A stretch of DNA of 64,000 nucleotides from Syntrophus aciditrophicus SB (GCF_000013405.1 NC_007759.1:310001-374000), one strand, 5' to 3'. Shown: positions 28,234 to 38,073, counted from the stretch's first letter. The notes: a model not told the origin generated them from the sequence alone. A program made the numbers and translations.

Positions 28234-30870
28234 CTAAATCATTTCTTCCAGATGCTTTAAAGCCCGTTCCAGATTTTCCGGTTCAGGGCCGCCGGCCTGA
28301 GCCATATCCGGACGGCCGCCGCCCTTGCCGCCGACCACAGGGGCGATCTCCCGAATGATGCTGCCGGCGGAATACCGGTCCGTGAGATCTTTTGTGACCA
28401 GACAAAGCAGCATGGCCTTGCCCTCCGCCTTGCTTCCGATCAGAATGATGCCGGACTGAAGTCGATCCCTCAGCTTATCCCCGAAATCCCGGAGCGTCTT
28501 GGCGTCCGGCGCGTTCACTGCGGCGGTAAGCACCCGGATGCCTCTGATTTCCCTGGCCTGGCTGAGAAGATCAGCTGAGTCTTTAGCAGCGAGTCGACCT
28601 TTGAGCGTCTCGATTTCTTTTTCCTGGTCTTTCTGAGTTTTGATCAGTTTTTCCACACGCTCCCCAAGGTCGAATGGTGAGACTTTAAGGAGTTTGGCGG
28701 CCTTCTTCAGTTCATTTTCCACCCGGCGGGCATGATTGACCGCTTCCCGGCCGGTGACGGCTTCAATGCGCCGCACTCCGGCAGCTATGGCCGATTCGTG
28801 AATGATCTTGATGAATCCTATGTCGCCTGTTCGCTGGATGTGTGTCCCTCCGCAAAGTTCCATGCTGAAGTCACCCATCCGGACGACCCTTACCTTTTCG
28901 CCGTATTTTTCGTCAAAAACTGCTGTAGCCCCGGTTTTCATCGCTTCTTCGAGAGGCAGCACCCGGGTCACAACGGGCAGATTCCGACGGATCACGGCGT
29001 TGGCGAGGTTTTCGATCTGTTCCAGTTCATTTTCTTCAATCTTCGAGAAATGGGTGAAGTCAAATCGCAGCCTTTCAGCGGTGACCAGCGAACCGGACTG
29101 TTTGATGTGATTTCCCATGACCGTTTTCATGGCTGCCTGCAGCAGGTGGGTTGCGGAGTGATTGGCTTCCGTGGCCCGGCGCTTGTCCTCGGCGACGATG
29201 AGATTGACGGAGTCTCCTTTCCGGCCCCGCCCTTTTATGACCCTGCCGACATGGGAAATGAGATTGTCCAGGGGACGCCGCGTATCCAGGACTTCGAAGA
29301 CAAAATCCTCTCCCTCGATCGTGCCCGTATCTCCGATCTGTCCGCCGATCTCTCCGTAGAAGGGGGTTTCGGCGACTATGAGCTCGCCTTCTTCGCCTTC
29401 TGCAAGCGAATCCACCAGTTCTTCTTTCTGCAGCAGGGCCGTGATCTGCGACTGAGCGTTGCAAACGCCTTCATGGCCAACAAAGACGGTGGAGATCCCC
29501 TGCGTGGAGAGCTTCTGGTAAAGGGCGGAAATCGCCTCTTCGCCGCTGCCTTTCCAGGATTCCCTGGCTTTTTCCCGCTGAACCTCCATGGCGCGCTGAA
29601 AGCCGTCTTCGTCGATGGTCAGGTTGTCCCGGCGGACGATATCGGCCGTGAGATCCGTCGGAAAACCAAAGGTATCATAGAGACGAAAGACAACGTCTCC
29701 GGGGATGGTGGTCGTGCCGGCCTTCTTCAGTCGGGAGACTTCTTCCTGAAGAATTTTCAGTCCGGCATCGAGAGTCTCCATGAAACGCTGTTCCTCGTTG
29801 AGGATGACCTTGGTGATGTAGGATTTCTTGTCAAGAAGATCCGGATAGGTCTCTTTCATCGCCTCGATGACCACCGGTGTCAGCTCGTGGAGGAAGGGCT
29901 GGTTCAGTCCCAGCAGTTTGCCGTGCCGTGCCGCCCGCCGCAGGATTCTCCTCAGGACGTAACCCCGCCCTTCGTTGGAGGGCAGGATGCCGTCACCGAT
30001 CAGAAAAGCGACCGACCGGGCATGGTCGGCGATGACGCGGAGAGACACATCGTCCTCCTCGTTTTTTCCGTAGGGCTTGCCCGTCGTCCGACTGATGGCC
30101 GCGAGAAGAGGCGCGAACAGATCCGTGTCATAGTTGCTCTTCACCCCCTGGGCAACGGCGGCAAGACGCTCCAGTCCCATGCCCGTATCGATGTTCGGCT
30201 TGGGGAGCGGAGTCAATATGCCTGCCTCATCCCGGTCAAACTGGGTAAAAACCAGGTTCCAGATTTCCAGATAGCGGTCGCAGCCGCATTCAATATGGCA
30301 GTCCGGACGACCACACCCGGTTCCTTCGCCCTGGTCGTAGATGATTTCCGAGCAGGGGCCGCAGGGGCCGGTCTCCCCCATCATCCAGAAGTTGCTCTTT
30401 TCACCCAGCCGGACGATACGATCCGCCGGGATGCGCATCTCCTCAAGCCAGATCCGGTAAGCCTCGTCGTCATCCTGGAACACGGTCACCCAGAGCCGTT
30501 CTTTTGGAAGCTGAATTACTTCCGTCAGATATTCCCAGGCCCAGGCAATGGCCTCCCTCTTGAAGTAATCGCCGAAGGAAAAATTCCCCAGCATTTCAAA
30601 AAAGGTGTGGTGACGGGCGGTGAAGCCGACATTTTCCAGATCGTTGTGCTTGCCCCCGGCCCGGACACACTTCTGACAGGAGGCAGCCCGGCTATAGCCC
30701 CGGTCTTCAAGGCCGAGGAAGGCGTTTTTGAATTGAACCATTCCCGCATTGGTAAAAAGGAGTGTCGGATCGTCCTTGGGGATCAGGGATGAACTGCTTA
30801 CCCGCGTGTGACCCTTTCCTTCAAAAAATCTTAAGAAACTTTCCCTGATCTCAGACCCCGCTTTGATCAT
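28234..30870 (-). CDS. alaS: Alanyl-tRNA synthetase
   Basis: A full-length 878-residue class II synthetase that charges tRNA-Ala. The catalytic domain begins [18 protein letters not shown] and has FTNAGMVQFKNAFLG and the PCGPCSEI motif; the editing domain carries the zinc site HSATHLL and CGGTH; the C-Ala domain ends with GGKGGGRPDMAQAGG. The start overlaps the end of recX by 20 bases, so it is probably in the recA-recX-alaS transcript. Confidence 0.98.
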   Translation of the reverse strand: MIKAGSEIRESFLRFFEGKGHTRVSSSSLIPKDDPTLLFTNAGMVQFKNAFLGLEDRGYSRAASCQKCVRAGGKHNDLENVGFTARHHTFFEMLGNFSFGDYFKREAIAWAWEYLTEVIQLPKERLWVTVFQDDDEAYRIWLEEMRIPADRIVRLGEKSNFWMMGETGPCGPCSEIIYDQGEGTGCGRPDCHIECGCDRYLEIWNLVFTQFDRDEAGILTPLPKPNIDTGMGLERLAAVAQGVKSNYDTDLFAPLLAAISRTTGKPYGKNEEDDVSLRVIADHARSVAFLIGDGILPSNEGRGYVLRRILRRAARHGKLLGLNQPFLHELTPVVIEAMKETYPDLLDKKSYITKVILNEEQRFMETLDAGLKILQEEVSRLKKAGTTTIPGDVVFRLYDTFGFPTDLTADIVRRDNLTIDEDGFQRAMEVQREKARESWKGSGEEAISALYQKLSTQGISTVFVGHEGVCNAQSQITALLQKEELVDSLAEGEEGELIVAETPFYGEIGGQIGDTGTIEGEDFVFEVLDTRRPLDNLISHVGRVIKGRGRKGDSVNLIVAEDKRRATEANHSATHLLQAAMKTVMGNHIKQSGSLVTAERLRFDFTHFSKIEENELEQIENLANAVIRRNLPVVTRVLPLEEAMKTGATAVFDEKYGEKVRVVRMGDFSMELCGGTHIQRTGDIGFIKIIHESAIAAGVRRIEAVTGREAVNHARRVENELKKAAKLLKVSPFDLGERVEKLIKTQKDQEKEIETLKGRLAAKDSADLLSQAREIRGIRVLTAAVNAPDAKTLRDFGDKLRDRLQSGIILIGSKAEGKAMLLCLVTKDLTDRYSAGSIIREIAPVVGGKGGGRPDMAQAGGPEPENLERALKHLEEMI

Positions 30871-31369
30871 TCAAATCTTCCTCCTCTTTCATACGCTTTA
30901 AAATCTCAAATATGAGACCCGTGGAAAAACCTCTTCCCCACAGGCTTCGAATCATTTTCTGCATCATCCGATCGTCCGGGTCGGCAAACGTGCCGTTTTG
31001 AATCTTCCTGCGGATCAACCGCCGCAGGGCCTCGGTTTCGGGAAAAGTTTCACGGATCTCCGCAATGGCCTTGGCGATCAGGCCGGCATCGAGTCCCTTT
31101 TCCCGGAGGGTGCAGACGATCCTCCGGTCACCGAGCAACCGGTCCATGGCGAGATGCCGCGCCTTCTGCAGGGCATAGGCGGGATCATCCAGGTAGCGGC
31201 AGCGTTTCAGTTCCGCAAAGACGTCCTCCAGAACGTCGGAATGAAATCCCCGCTCCCGGAGCTTTCTCCAGAGCTCCCTTTCGCTGTGAGGCCGAATCTG
31301 CAGCAGACGCCAGGCCTTCTGCCGGGCTTTTTCCCTTGGGTCTTCTTCCGGTCCTCCAGCGGGGGTCAT
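30851..31369 (-). CDS. recX: RecA regulatory protein RecX
   Basis: A 172-residue RecX-type protein made of three-helix repeats ([28 protein letters not shown] and related units), which binds RecA filaments and limits their activity. It overlaps the recA stop by four bases (ATGA) and alaS by 20, a coupled recA-recX-alaS arrangement known from several bacteria. Confidence 0.92.
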   Translation of the reverse strand: MTPAGGPEEDPREKARQKAWRLLQIRPHSERELWRKLRERGFHSDVLEDVFAELKRCRYLDDPAYALQKARHLAMDRLLGDRRIVCTLREKGLDAGLIAKAIAEIRETFPETEALRRLIRRKIQNGTFADPDDRMMQKMIRSLWGRGFSTGLIFEILKRMKEEEDLNDQSGV

Positions 31370-32397
31370 TTAGCAGGTTCTTCCTGTTCCTGCAACCGGG
31401 GCTTCAGACCGTGTTCGCTTCGCACCTGTTCCTCGATCCGGACCAGAATATCGGGATGCTCCTTTAAAAAGTTCCTGGTGTTGTCCCGGCCCTGGCCGAT
31501 CCGCTCTCCCCCGTAGGAGTACCAGGCGCCGCTCTTTTCCACGATCCCGCTTTCCGCGGCCAGATCGAGAATATCCCCGGCCTTGGAAATCCCCTCGCCG
31601 AAGAGGATGTCGAATTCCGTCTCCCGGAAGGGCGGCGCGACCTTGTTTTTCACGACCTTCACCTTGGTCCGCATGCCGATGACATCCTGCCCCGATTTGA
31701 TGGAACCGGACTTGCGGATGTCGAGGCGCATGGAAGCGTAGAATTTCAGGGCGTTGCCGCCGGTCGTCGTTTCCGGGTTGCCGAAGAATACGCCGATCTT
31801 CATTCGCAGCTGGTTGATGAAGATAACCGTCGTGTTGGATTTGCTGATGCTGCCGGTGAGTTTCCGCAGGGCCTGGGACATCAGTCTGGCCTGCAGCCCC
31901 ATCTGGGCATCGCCCATTTCCCCTTCGATTTCCGCCTTGGGGACCAGGGCGGCCACGGAATCCACAACGAGGATATCCAGGGCTCCGCTGCGAACCAGGG
32001 TTTCCGCGATCTCCAGGGCCTGCTCCCCGGTATCCGGCTGGGAAATCAGCAGATCGTCGGTGTTGACGCCGATTTTTCGGGCGTAGGAAACATCCAGGGC
32101 GTGTTCGGCATCGATGAAGGCCGCCAGTCCGTTCCGCTTCTGTGCTTCCGCAATAATATGCAGGGCCAGGGTCGTCTTTCCCCCGGATTCAGGACCGAAA
32201 ATTTCGATGATGCGTCCCCGGGGGACGCCGCCGATGCCCAGCGCGATATCCAGACTGAGTGCTCCGGTCGGAATGACCGCAATGTCCTCGATCCGCTCTT
32301 TCGCCCCCAGGCGCATGATAGACCCCTTTCCGAACTGCCTTTCGATCTGACTTATTGCCAGATCCACCGCCTTTGCCCTGTCTCCATCTGTTCCCAT
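31366..32397 (-). CDS. recA: Recombinase A
   Basis: A 343-residue RecA, the ATP-dependent strand-exchange protein and SOS co-protease. Walker A is [18 protein letters not shown]-like Walker B, the loop-2 region ([28 protein letters not shown] area) and an acidic C-terminal tail are present. GGAGGGC lies just before the ATG. I could not identify a confident LexA box in the 217 bases upstream. Confidence 0.98.
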   Translation of the reverse strand: MGTDGDRAKAVDLAISQIERQFGKGSIMRLGAKERIEDIAVIPTGALSLDIALGIGGVPRGRIIEIFGPESGGKTTLALHIIAEAQKRNGLAAFIDAEHALDVSYARKIGVNTDDLLISQPDTGEQALEIAETLVRSGALDILVVDSVAALVPKAEIEGEMGDAQMGLQARLMSQALRKLTGSISKSNTTVIFINQLRMKIGVFFGNPETTTGGNALKFYASMRLDIRKSGSIKSGQDVIGMRTKVKVVKNKVAPPFRETEFDILFGEGISKAGDILDLAAESGIVEKSGAWYSYGGERIGQGRDNTRNFLKEHPDILVRIEEQVRSEHGLKPRLQEQEEPAK

Positions 32398-32614
32398 AAT
32401 GCCCTCCGATCATAATAACGTGATATTGGAAATCGCTCTTCACGCGAAATTTTGCATGTCATTCCAATTCCGGATTCGAGGAGATATCGAGTCGTCGAGA
32501 AGAAAGCGACGCAGGCGGTCCAGTCTCTACTTCGAGGAGCCGGTAAAAATGCCAACGCAGAATGCGCTGTGATACGGAATTGGAGTCATATTGATTTTCA
32601 GTTTTCTGACCAGC

Positions 32615-33202
32615 TTATTCGCCGCTTTGGAAGGGGTAGCCGGCCAGCTTGCTGTAAATGGCCCCCTGAGGCGTCAGATCACTGCGGAAAAGTGTCAGTC
32701 CTGCAGCCCGGAAACGGCCCGCTTCATATCCATCGCTTTTTTTCATCACCCGGTCAAGGCCGGATAACCCCCGGCTGGATTTGATCCGAGCCAGCGTCAG
32801 ATGGGCGCGGAAGTCACGATCCTCGCGGTGGAATCCGTAGCGCGCCAGTTGCTTATCGACCTCTTGCTGCAAGGCTTTCAGCGCACTGATGTCCCCCTCC
32901 AGACCCATCCAGACAACGCGCGGGCGTCGGAAATCCGGAAACAGCCCGACCTGCCGCACCTGCAGATCCAAGGGTGCAAAGCGGGACGCGACGGGTCCGA
33001 CGGCGGCGCTGATCCGGTCGACATCCGTTTCGGCGATGTTGCCGAAAAATTTCAGAGTCAGATGGATGCCTTCCGGACGGACCCAACTGATGGCGCCGCT
33101 CATGCAATATTTCAACCGGTTCTGCACGGCGGCCATGGCCTGCCGCACGGCCTCCGGCGGTTCAATGGCCAGAAAGGCCCGGATGGGCTCAAATTCGGTC
33201 AC
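32615..33202 (-). CDS. thpR: RNA 2',3'-cyclic phosphodiesterase (2H phosphoesterase)
   Basis: A 195-residue member of the 2'-5' RNA ligase/ThpR family. The two HxTx catalytic motifs are HLTLKFFG and HLTLARI, the normal spacing for this fold. The enzyme opens 2',3'-cyclic phosphates of RNA ends; its physiological substrate is unclear in bacteria. Located between cinA and recA on the same strand. Confidence 0.92.
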   Translation of the reverse strand: MTEFEPIRAFLAIEPPEAVRQAMAAVQNRLKYCMSGAISWVRPEGIHLTLKFFGNIAETDVDRISAAVGPVASRFAPLDLQVRQVGLFPDFRRPRVVWMGLEGDISALKALQQEVDKQLARYGFHREDRDFRAHLTLARIKSSRGLSGLDRVMKKSDGYEAGRFRAAGLTLFRSDLTPQGAIYSKLAGYPFQSGE

Positions 33203-33274
33203 TGCTTCTGTCTCCTCTCCTGTGCGGAGTCGGCGGTTTCCCTCTTTCCCGTTTCTTTTCCGGCTGCAAAGGTT

Positions 33275-34537
33275 TTATTTCTTCGGAGCGCTTCCGGCTG
33301 CAAGATACCGTTTCAGCATCATCAGTGCCGCCTGAGACGTCGCGACCTTGACCCGCCGCCGATCCCCCCAGCGGAAGTGATAGTGCCGGCAAAGGGTTTC
33401 CCGGCCATCCGCCAGGGCTATAAACACTGTTCCCAAAGGCTTCTGCTCGGTTCCCCCGGTCGGCCCGGCAATGCCTGTCGTGGCCAGGCCGAGATCAGTG
33501 TGCCCCAGTCTGCGAACGCCCTCCGCCATCAGTCTGGCGGTGGGTTCGCTGACGGCGCCATGCTCCCCGAGGATTGATTCCGGGACGCCGAGCAGTTCCG
33601 TCTTGGCGAGGTTGCTGTAGGTGACCGCACCCCGCTCCAGAAAGACCGAACTTCCGGAGATGTCCGTCAGACGGTCTGTGATGAGGCCTCCCGTACATGA
33701 TTCCGCCACGGCCAGAGTCAGTTTTCTTTCGGTCAGCAGGGCCGCCACGGCGCCTTCCAGGGTTTCGTCGTCGCAGGCGAAGATCTGGCGCTCCAGTCGC
33801 TGCACCGCCTGTGCTTCGGCATTTTTCAGGATCGACTGCGCCTCGGCCTCCGTTTTCTTCCTTACCGTTAGCACCAGACGGAGTTCCGGGAAATCGGGAT
33901 AGAAACCGACCTCCACCCCCTGACCCTCCAGATCGGCATCGGCGAGTTTCGAATCCACTTCGGCTTCCGAAATGCCGGTGAGTTTAAAGGTCCGGGTGGC
34001 CACGGCCGAAACGGCTGCCGGAAACATCCGGCGGAGAATCGGCAGCACGCCTTCAGGCAGCATCCGTCTCAACTCTCCCGGTACACCAGGGAGCACGGCG
34101 ATAAGCTTTCCCTGAACGTTCAGGGAAAATCCCCAGGCCGTTCCCACCGGATTGGCGATGAGTTCCGCCCCTTCAGGAAAGTCCGCCTGTTTGTCGTTGC
34201 CGGGGGCCCAGTGGAAGCCGTACCGTTCAAAAATTCCCCGGATCCGCCGGAGGACGGCTTCATCTCTGTACAGCTTCAGTCCGTATGCCCTGGCAACGGC
34301 CGCCGTGGTCTTGTCATCTGCCGTCGGCCCCAGGCCGCCCGTCACAATGACGGCATCCGCCATGCCGAGGATATGGTCCAGCGCGGTTTTGATGGCTGCT
34401 TCGTCGTCATCCACGGACATCAGGATCGGGACCCGCCAGCCCTGGATGTTCATTTCCCGGGCGATATAGGAAGCATTGGCGTCTTTTATTCTGCCGGTGA
34501 TCAATTCGTTGCCGATAGTCAAAATGCCAATCCGCAT
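33275..34537 (-). CDS. cinA: CinA: NMN amidohydrolase / ADP-ribose pyrophosphatase-like protein
   Basis: A 420-residue protein with both CinA domains: the N-terminal MoCF-like domain (ILTIGNELITGRIKDAN, then TGGLGPTADDKT and LPGVPGE) and the C-terminal amidohydrolase domain (VAESCTGGLITDRLT, GIAGPTGGT). CinA recycles pyridine nucleotides and in some bacteria is linked to competence and recA. Here it lies three genes from recA on the same strand, matching the known cinA-recA neighbourhood. Confidence 0.95.
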   Translation of the reverse strand: MRIGILTIGNELITGRIKDANASYIAREMNIQGWRVPILMSVDDDEAAIKTALDHILGMADAVIVTGGLGPTADDKTTAAVARAYGLKLYRDEAVLRRIRGIFERYGFHWAPGNDKQADFPEGAELIANPVGTAWGFSLNVQGKLIAVLPGVPGELRRMLPEGVLPILRRMFPAAVSAVATRTFKLTGISEAEVDSKLADADLEGQGVEVGFYPDFPELRLVLTVRKKTEAEAQSILKNAEAQAVQRLERQIFACDDETLEGAVAALLTERKLTLAVAESCTGGLITDRLTDISGSSVFLERGAVTYSNLAKTELLGVPESILGEHGAVSEPTARLMAEGVRRLGHTDLGLATTGIAGPTGGTEQKPLGTVFIALADGRETLCRHYHFRWGDRRRVKVATSQAALMMLKRYLAAGSAPKK

Positions 34538-34596
34538 TTTATTTCCCCACCATGCTCAGTTAAATAGAGGCTTCGTTTAAATATTTTCCTGGGCCG

Positions 34597-35060
34597 TCAT
34601 CCCCATAACCCCGTCAACAGCCGGAGCAGGGCAGCGCCGTAAATCCCCGCAACCACATCATCCGCCACAACGCCGTAACCGCCGGGCAATCTGTCCTGAG
34701 CGGTTCGTGCCGGGAAGACTTTGACGATATCGAAAAATCGAAAGAGCAGAAATCCGCTGATCACATGCAGAAGGGTCGGCGCGGCCAGCGCCAGGGTGTA
34801 CTGGAGACCGATAATCTCATCGATGACGATTCGAGGAGAATCCTTTTTCTGAAAGAGGACTTCCGCCTTCTGGGAAATCCAGATGGCCAGACCCGTCAAC
34901 ACCAGAATGGCAAGAAGATGAAACGGCCTGGATAAGGACGAAAGGGCCAGGTAAAGGGGAATGCCCACGATCGTTCCCACAGTTCCCGGTGCAAAGGGGG
35001 CGTAACCGGCTCCCAGTCCGGTTGCGGCGATCTTGATCCATCTTTTCGTCGGGAAAACAC
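34597..35060 (-). CDS. pgpA: Phosphatidylglycerophosphatase A, probable one-base frameshift near the start
   Basis: The PgpA family removes phosphate from phosphatidylglycerol phosphate in the membrane. The uninterrupted frame starts only at GTG 34980 (127 residues), but in the same frame upstream the sequence reads KIAATGLGAGYAPFAPGTVGT, the conserved PgpA N-terminus, up to a TGA with no usable start codon. One extra A in the AAAA run (plus-strand TTTT 35043-35046) would join it to a GTG at 35060 behind GAGAAAGAG, giving about 154 residues, the normal length. The catalytic DEIIG and the FRFFDIVK and GYGVVADDVVAG motifs and several membrane segments are intact. A homopolymer error in the data is the simplest explanation. 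Confidence 0.8.
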
Positions 35061-35526
35061 CTCTTTCTCAACAATATCCGGCAGGTTAACCCTGCCGCGA
35101 GCCGTTACGCTATCCTTTTTTCCCTGACCTGTCAATCATTTTGCTTTGCCGTTTGCGGCGTCGGCCAACATAGTGAAAGATGACGATCCGGGCGGACGGC
35201 CTTGCAGGGGGGTCCCTTCAGAATTAGTTCAAACTGGCCGTGCCGGATGCGGCTCTCCTGCCATTTCCGCCATAAGGTGAAAAGCGGGGAACATTCACAG
35301 GCGTTAAAGGAATTGACCATGCCCCACTTGTCCCATGGGGGGGGCTCGATGAGTTATGGAAGCGGAGAGGCTCCGGACAGGCTTTCCTTTCTGTCAGGGG
35401 ATTGCTTTGAGCCGAACAAAGAAGGGATTCCTGAATAAATGAATCTTTCCGGTATTTCACAGACGGTGCAAATCCTTCAGCATACATAAAAAACCTGCTT
35501 ATGGCAGATGCGCCCCGTTTCTGAAA
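35061..35526. other. Intergenic region, no gene recognised
   Basis: Short frames exist on both strands (for example 35202-35438 plus and 35132-35320 minus), but they lack ribosome binding sites and family resemblance. It could be decayed mobile DNA; I cannot show that. Confidence 0.4.
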
Positions 35527-35564
35527 CAGGACATCCGAAGTCTCGCGAGGCTTCGGATGTCCTG
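35527..35564 (-). terminator. Perfect 14-bp hairpin downstream of the DUF4332 gene
   Basis: CAGGACATCCGAAG and CTTCGGATGTCCTG are exact reverse complements around a 10-base loop. It lies 37 bases after the stop codon of the minus-strand gene; the minus strand continues TTTCAG, a short T run. Probably a terminator for that gene. Confidence 0.65.
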
Positions 35565-35600
35565 AACAACAATCAATCCTGAACGTTTTCCGTCCTTTGC

Positions 35601-35999
35601 TCAGTATTCGATTGCCCGTCCCAGTTCCTTTGCCTGCTTGACCCAGTCCTCGACCTGGGCGAGGGTGGGGGTTCGTGTTGCATCGCCCTCTTTCGCCTGC
35701 TCAGCCAGTTTGGCGTGCAGATTGGACGGCACGCGCTTTGCCAGTTCGACTACAGTGTCCACCCCTGCCTTTTCCAGCAGATTGCTGTAAACCTCTCCGA
35801 TGCCCTTGACACGAGCCAGATCGGCACGGTTCACCATTCCGAGCACGACCTTCGGATCGACGCCGATTTTGGCTGCCAGATCTTTGCGCTCAGCCGGGGT
35901 TTTACCGGCTGTCAGCAAATCCTCCGCTGTTTTGATGCCAAGGGCATTCAACTTCTCCACCACAGCGACCTCTATCCCACGAATCTCCTCAACGCGCAT
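35601..35999 (-). CDS. DUF4332 helix-hairpin-helix protein
   Basis: A 132-residue soluble protein with tandem helix-hairpin-helix-like units: IRGIEVAVVEKLNALGIKTAEDLL and ADLARVKGIGEVYSNLLEKAGVDTVVELA. This matches the DUF4332 pattern also found in many anaerobes. The units resemble DNA-binding or protein-contact modules, but no activity is established. The frame is open 18 codons further upstream; AAGGAGGGATCT before the ATG at 35999 fixes the start. It is divergent from the flavodiiron gene and has its own probable terminator. Confidence 0.8.
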   Translation of the reverse strand: MRVEEIRGIEVAVVEKLNALGIKTAEDLLTAGKTPAERKDLAAKIGVDPKVVLGMVNRADLARVKGIGEVYSNLLEKAGVDTVVELAKRVPSNLHAKLAEQAKEGDATRTPTLAQVEDWVKQAKELGRAIEY

Positions 36000-36314
36000 A
36001 GATCCCTCCTTGATAAAATATAGATTTTGACTGTAACCGGAGACGTTCCGCACCAGCCTGCAATGATGCGTCTTCCTGACTCTTTATAAGCTTTATAACG
36101 TAATTTTATAATAGCATCGACAATTTAGATGACGCAATAGATTTTCTGAATCAAAGTGCGGAATATACACAGGGATTTCTTCTCCTGTGCAGCCTCGGGG
36201 CATTGGCAGGCAGAATACGCGGAACAGAAAAGATGCTAATTTCAAAATTTTGAGTTATAATTTTTAATATTTTTGGGGAATTATCATTTTATGTAAACAA
36301 GAGGAGGGCAGAGG
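36000..36314. other. Divergent intergenic region
   Basis: Lies between the divergent DUF4332 and flavodiiron genes and must hold both promoters. The half nearest the flavodiiron gene is very A/T-rich and contains TATAAT at 36256, but no convincing -35 is at the right distance. Confidence 0.5.
36108..36137 (-). promoter_or_regulatory. Possible promoter of the DUF4332 gene
   Basis: On the minus strand TTGCGT (36137-36132), 18 bases, TATTAT (36113-36108). The -10 matches five of six positions, the -35 three. It leaves a leader of about 100 bases. Confidence 0.4.
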
Positions 36315-37520
36315 ATGGGCTTCAGGATTACGGATACAGTTTCTTGGGTTGGAAAGGTGGACTGGGAAACCAGGAAATTCCATGGCGAAGAGTACACCAT
36401 GCAACGGGGCACCTCCTATAATGCTTATCTTGTCCGCGGCGGGAAAACGGCTCTGATTGATGCCGTGTGGGGGCCTTTCGCCGAAGAGTTTGTGGAGAAT
36501 CTCCAGAAAGAGATTGATTTGGACGAAATTGACTTTATCGTGGCGAATCATGGCGAGACAGATCACAGCGGGGCTCTGCCCGCCCTGATGAGCCGGATTT
36601 CCGACAGGCCGATTTACTGCACGGCCAACTGCATCAAATCCCTGAAGGGGCAGTATCATCAGGACTGGGATTTCCGGACGGTCAAGACGGGAGACAAACT
36701 CAGTCTGGAGTCTCAGGAGCTGATTTTCATTGAAGCACCCATGCTCCACTGGCCGGACAGCATGTTCTGCTATCTGACCGGCGATAAAATCCTCTTCAGC
36801 AATGACGCCTTCGGACAGCATCTGGCCGCAGAACACCGTTTCAATGATCTGGTCGATCAGGCCGAACTCTATCAGGAAGCGATTAAATATTATGCCAATA
36901 TCCTGACCCCCTTCAGCATGCTTGTGGAGAAGAAGATCAAGGAAATCCTGGCTCTGAATCTCCCTGTCGAGATGATCTGTCCGAGTCATGGCATTATCTG
37001 GAGGCAGGATCCCCTCCAGATTGTGAACACCTACCTGAAATGGGCGGCGGCCTGGCAGGAAAATCAGATTACGATCCTGTACGACACTATGTGGAACGGG
37101 ACGCGCCGGATGGCGGAATCCCTGGCCGAAGGCATCCATGCCGCCGATCCGTCGGCAACGGTAAAACTTTACAATGTGGCCCGTTCCGACAAAACGGAGG
37201 TTATGGCCGAGGTTTTTAAATCCCGGGCGATTCTGGTTGGATCTTCCACGATCAACCGGGGCATGCTCTCTTCTGTCGCTGCCGTTCTGGAAGAGATGCG
37301 GGGGCTGGCGTTCAAAAAAAAGAAGGCGATGGCCTTCGGCGCGTATGGATGGAGTGGAGAAGCCGTCAGGCAGATTTCCCAGAGACTGGGAGATGCGGGT
37401 TTTGCGGTTCTTAATGACGGGCTGCGGCTGTTATGGAATCCCGACGACGGAGGCATCGAAGAGTGCGTGCGGGTCGGGAAGAGTTTTGTGGAACAATTGA
37501 AATCAGATGTCGTTTCCTGA
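36315..37520 (+). CDS. Flavodiiron protein (oxygen / nitric oxide reductase)
   Basis: A 401-residue A-type flavodiiron protein: an N-terminal metallo-beta-lactamase-like diiron domain with ligands His79, Glu81, Asp83 and His84 in HGETDHSG and a further ligand set around LHWPDS and the SNDAFGQH segment, then a C-terminal flavodoxin domain (ILYDTMWNGTRRMAESLAEG). These cytoplasmic enzymes reduce oxygen to water or NO to nitrous oxide with electrons from rubredoxin or coenzyme F420. No rubredoxin gene is adjacent. AGGAGGGCAGAGG precedes the ATG. Followed by genes suggesting an oxygen-defence group. Confidence 0.94.
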   Translation: MGFRITDTVSWVGKVDWETRKFHGEEYTMQRGTSYNAYLVRGGKTALIDAVWGPFAEEFVENLQKEIDLDEIDFIVANHGETDHSGALPALMSRISDRPIYCTANCIKSLKGQYHQDWDFRTVKTGDKLSLESQELIFIEAPMLHWPDSMFCYLTGDKILFSNDAFGQHLAAEHRFNDLVDQAELYQEAIKYYANILTPFSMLVEKKIKEILALNLPVEMICPSHGIIWRQDPLQIVNTYLKWAAAWQENQITILYDTMWNGTRRMAESLAEGIHAADPSATVKLYNVARSDKTEVMAEVFKSRAILVGSSTINRGMLSSVAAVLEEMRGLAFKKKKAMAFGAYGWSGEAVRQISQRLGDAGFAVLNDGLRLLWNPDDGGIEECVRVGKSFVEQLKSDVVS

Positions 37521-37602
37521 ACGTCATTGTGTAAAAGTCATCTGACGAACAATCCTGCCCCTGCAATCGGACAGGGATATTTTACATAAGGAGGATACAG
37601 CC

Positions 37603-38073
37603 GTGGACAGCGCTTTGGTGAAGCATCCCCACAAATTCAGAGAAATGCCCAGGACTCGCAAATCCGATAGACTCAGGGGCACCGGGACGTTTCAACCCGG
37701 CTGCCGAAAGGTTCCGGCGGGATGGCTCCTGGCGGGAATTCTTGCTTTGCTGCTGATTTTTCCCCTGTCCGCTTCCGCCCATTCACCCAGTGACGTTCAG
37801 TTGTCCTATCTGGAACAGGAACAGACCCTCCAGGTCACCATCACCCACAACTCCTATCTGCCGAACTCCCATTACGTTAAGCGGGTGGAAATCCGAAAGA
37901 ATTCTGAAAAGCCCCTGGTGCAGGAATATACGAATCAACCGGATCGAACGACGTTCGTTTACAGGTACAAGCTGCCGCTCAAGGAGGGCGACCGCGTGGA
38001 AGTCATCGCAAACTGCAGTCTATACGGCTCCAGATCCGCCAGGCTGGTCATTTCCGGACCGGCGGCGAAGTAA
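37603..38073 (+). CDS. Secreted beta-sandwich protein (superoxide-reductase/SoxZ-like fold)
   Basis: A 156-residue protein whose N-terminal basic region of about 40 residues precedes a signal segment (AGILALLLIFPLSASAHS). The mature part, about 97 residues, is beta-rich: SDVQLSYLEQEQTLQVTITHNSY, then HYVKRVEIRKN and EGDRVEVIANCSLYGSRSARLVI. The HYVKRVEI and CSLYGSRSA patterns recall small Ig-like proteins related to superoxide reductase or SoxZ, but the iron-ligand set of superoxide reductase is incomplete. The GTG start at 37603 has AAGGAGG eight bases upstream. It follows the flavodiiron gene by 82 bases. Function unproven. Confidence 0.7.
   Translation: MDSALVKHPHKFREMPRTRKSDRLRGTGTFQPGCRKVPAGWLLAGILALLLIFPLSASAHSPSDVQLSYLEQEQTLQVTITHNSYLPNSHYVKRVEIRKNSEKPLVQEYTNQPDRTTFVYRYKLPLKEGDRVEVIANCSLYGSRSARLVISGPAAK

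Noticed and set aside
28732-30792. A 686-codon open frame on the plus strand opposite alaS
   Set aside because: It is the antisense shadow of the alaS coding sequence, kept open by its high G+C codons; no ribosome binding site and no family resemblance.
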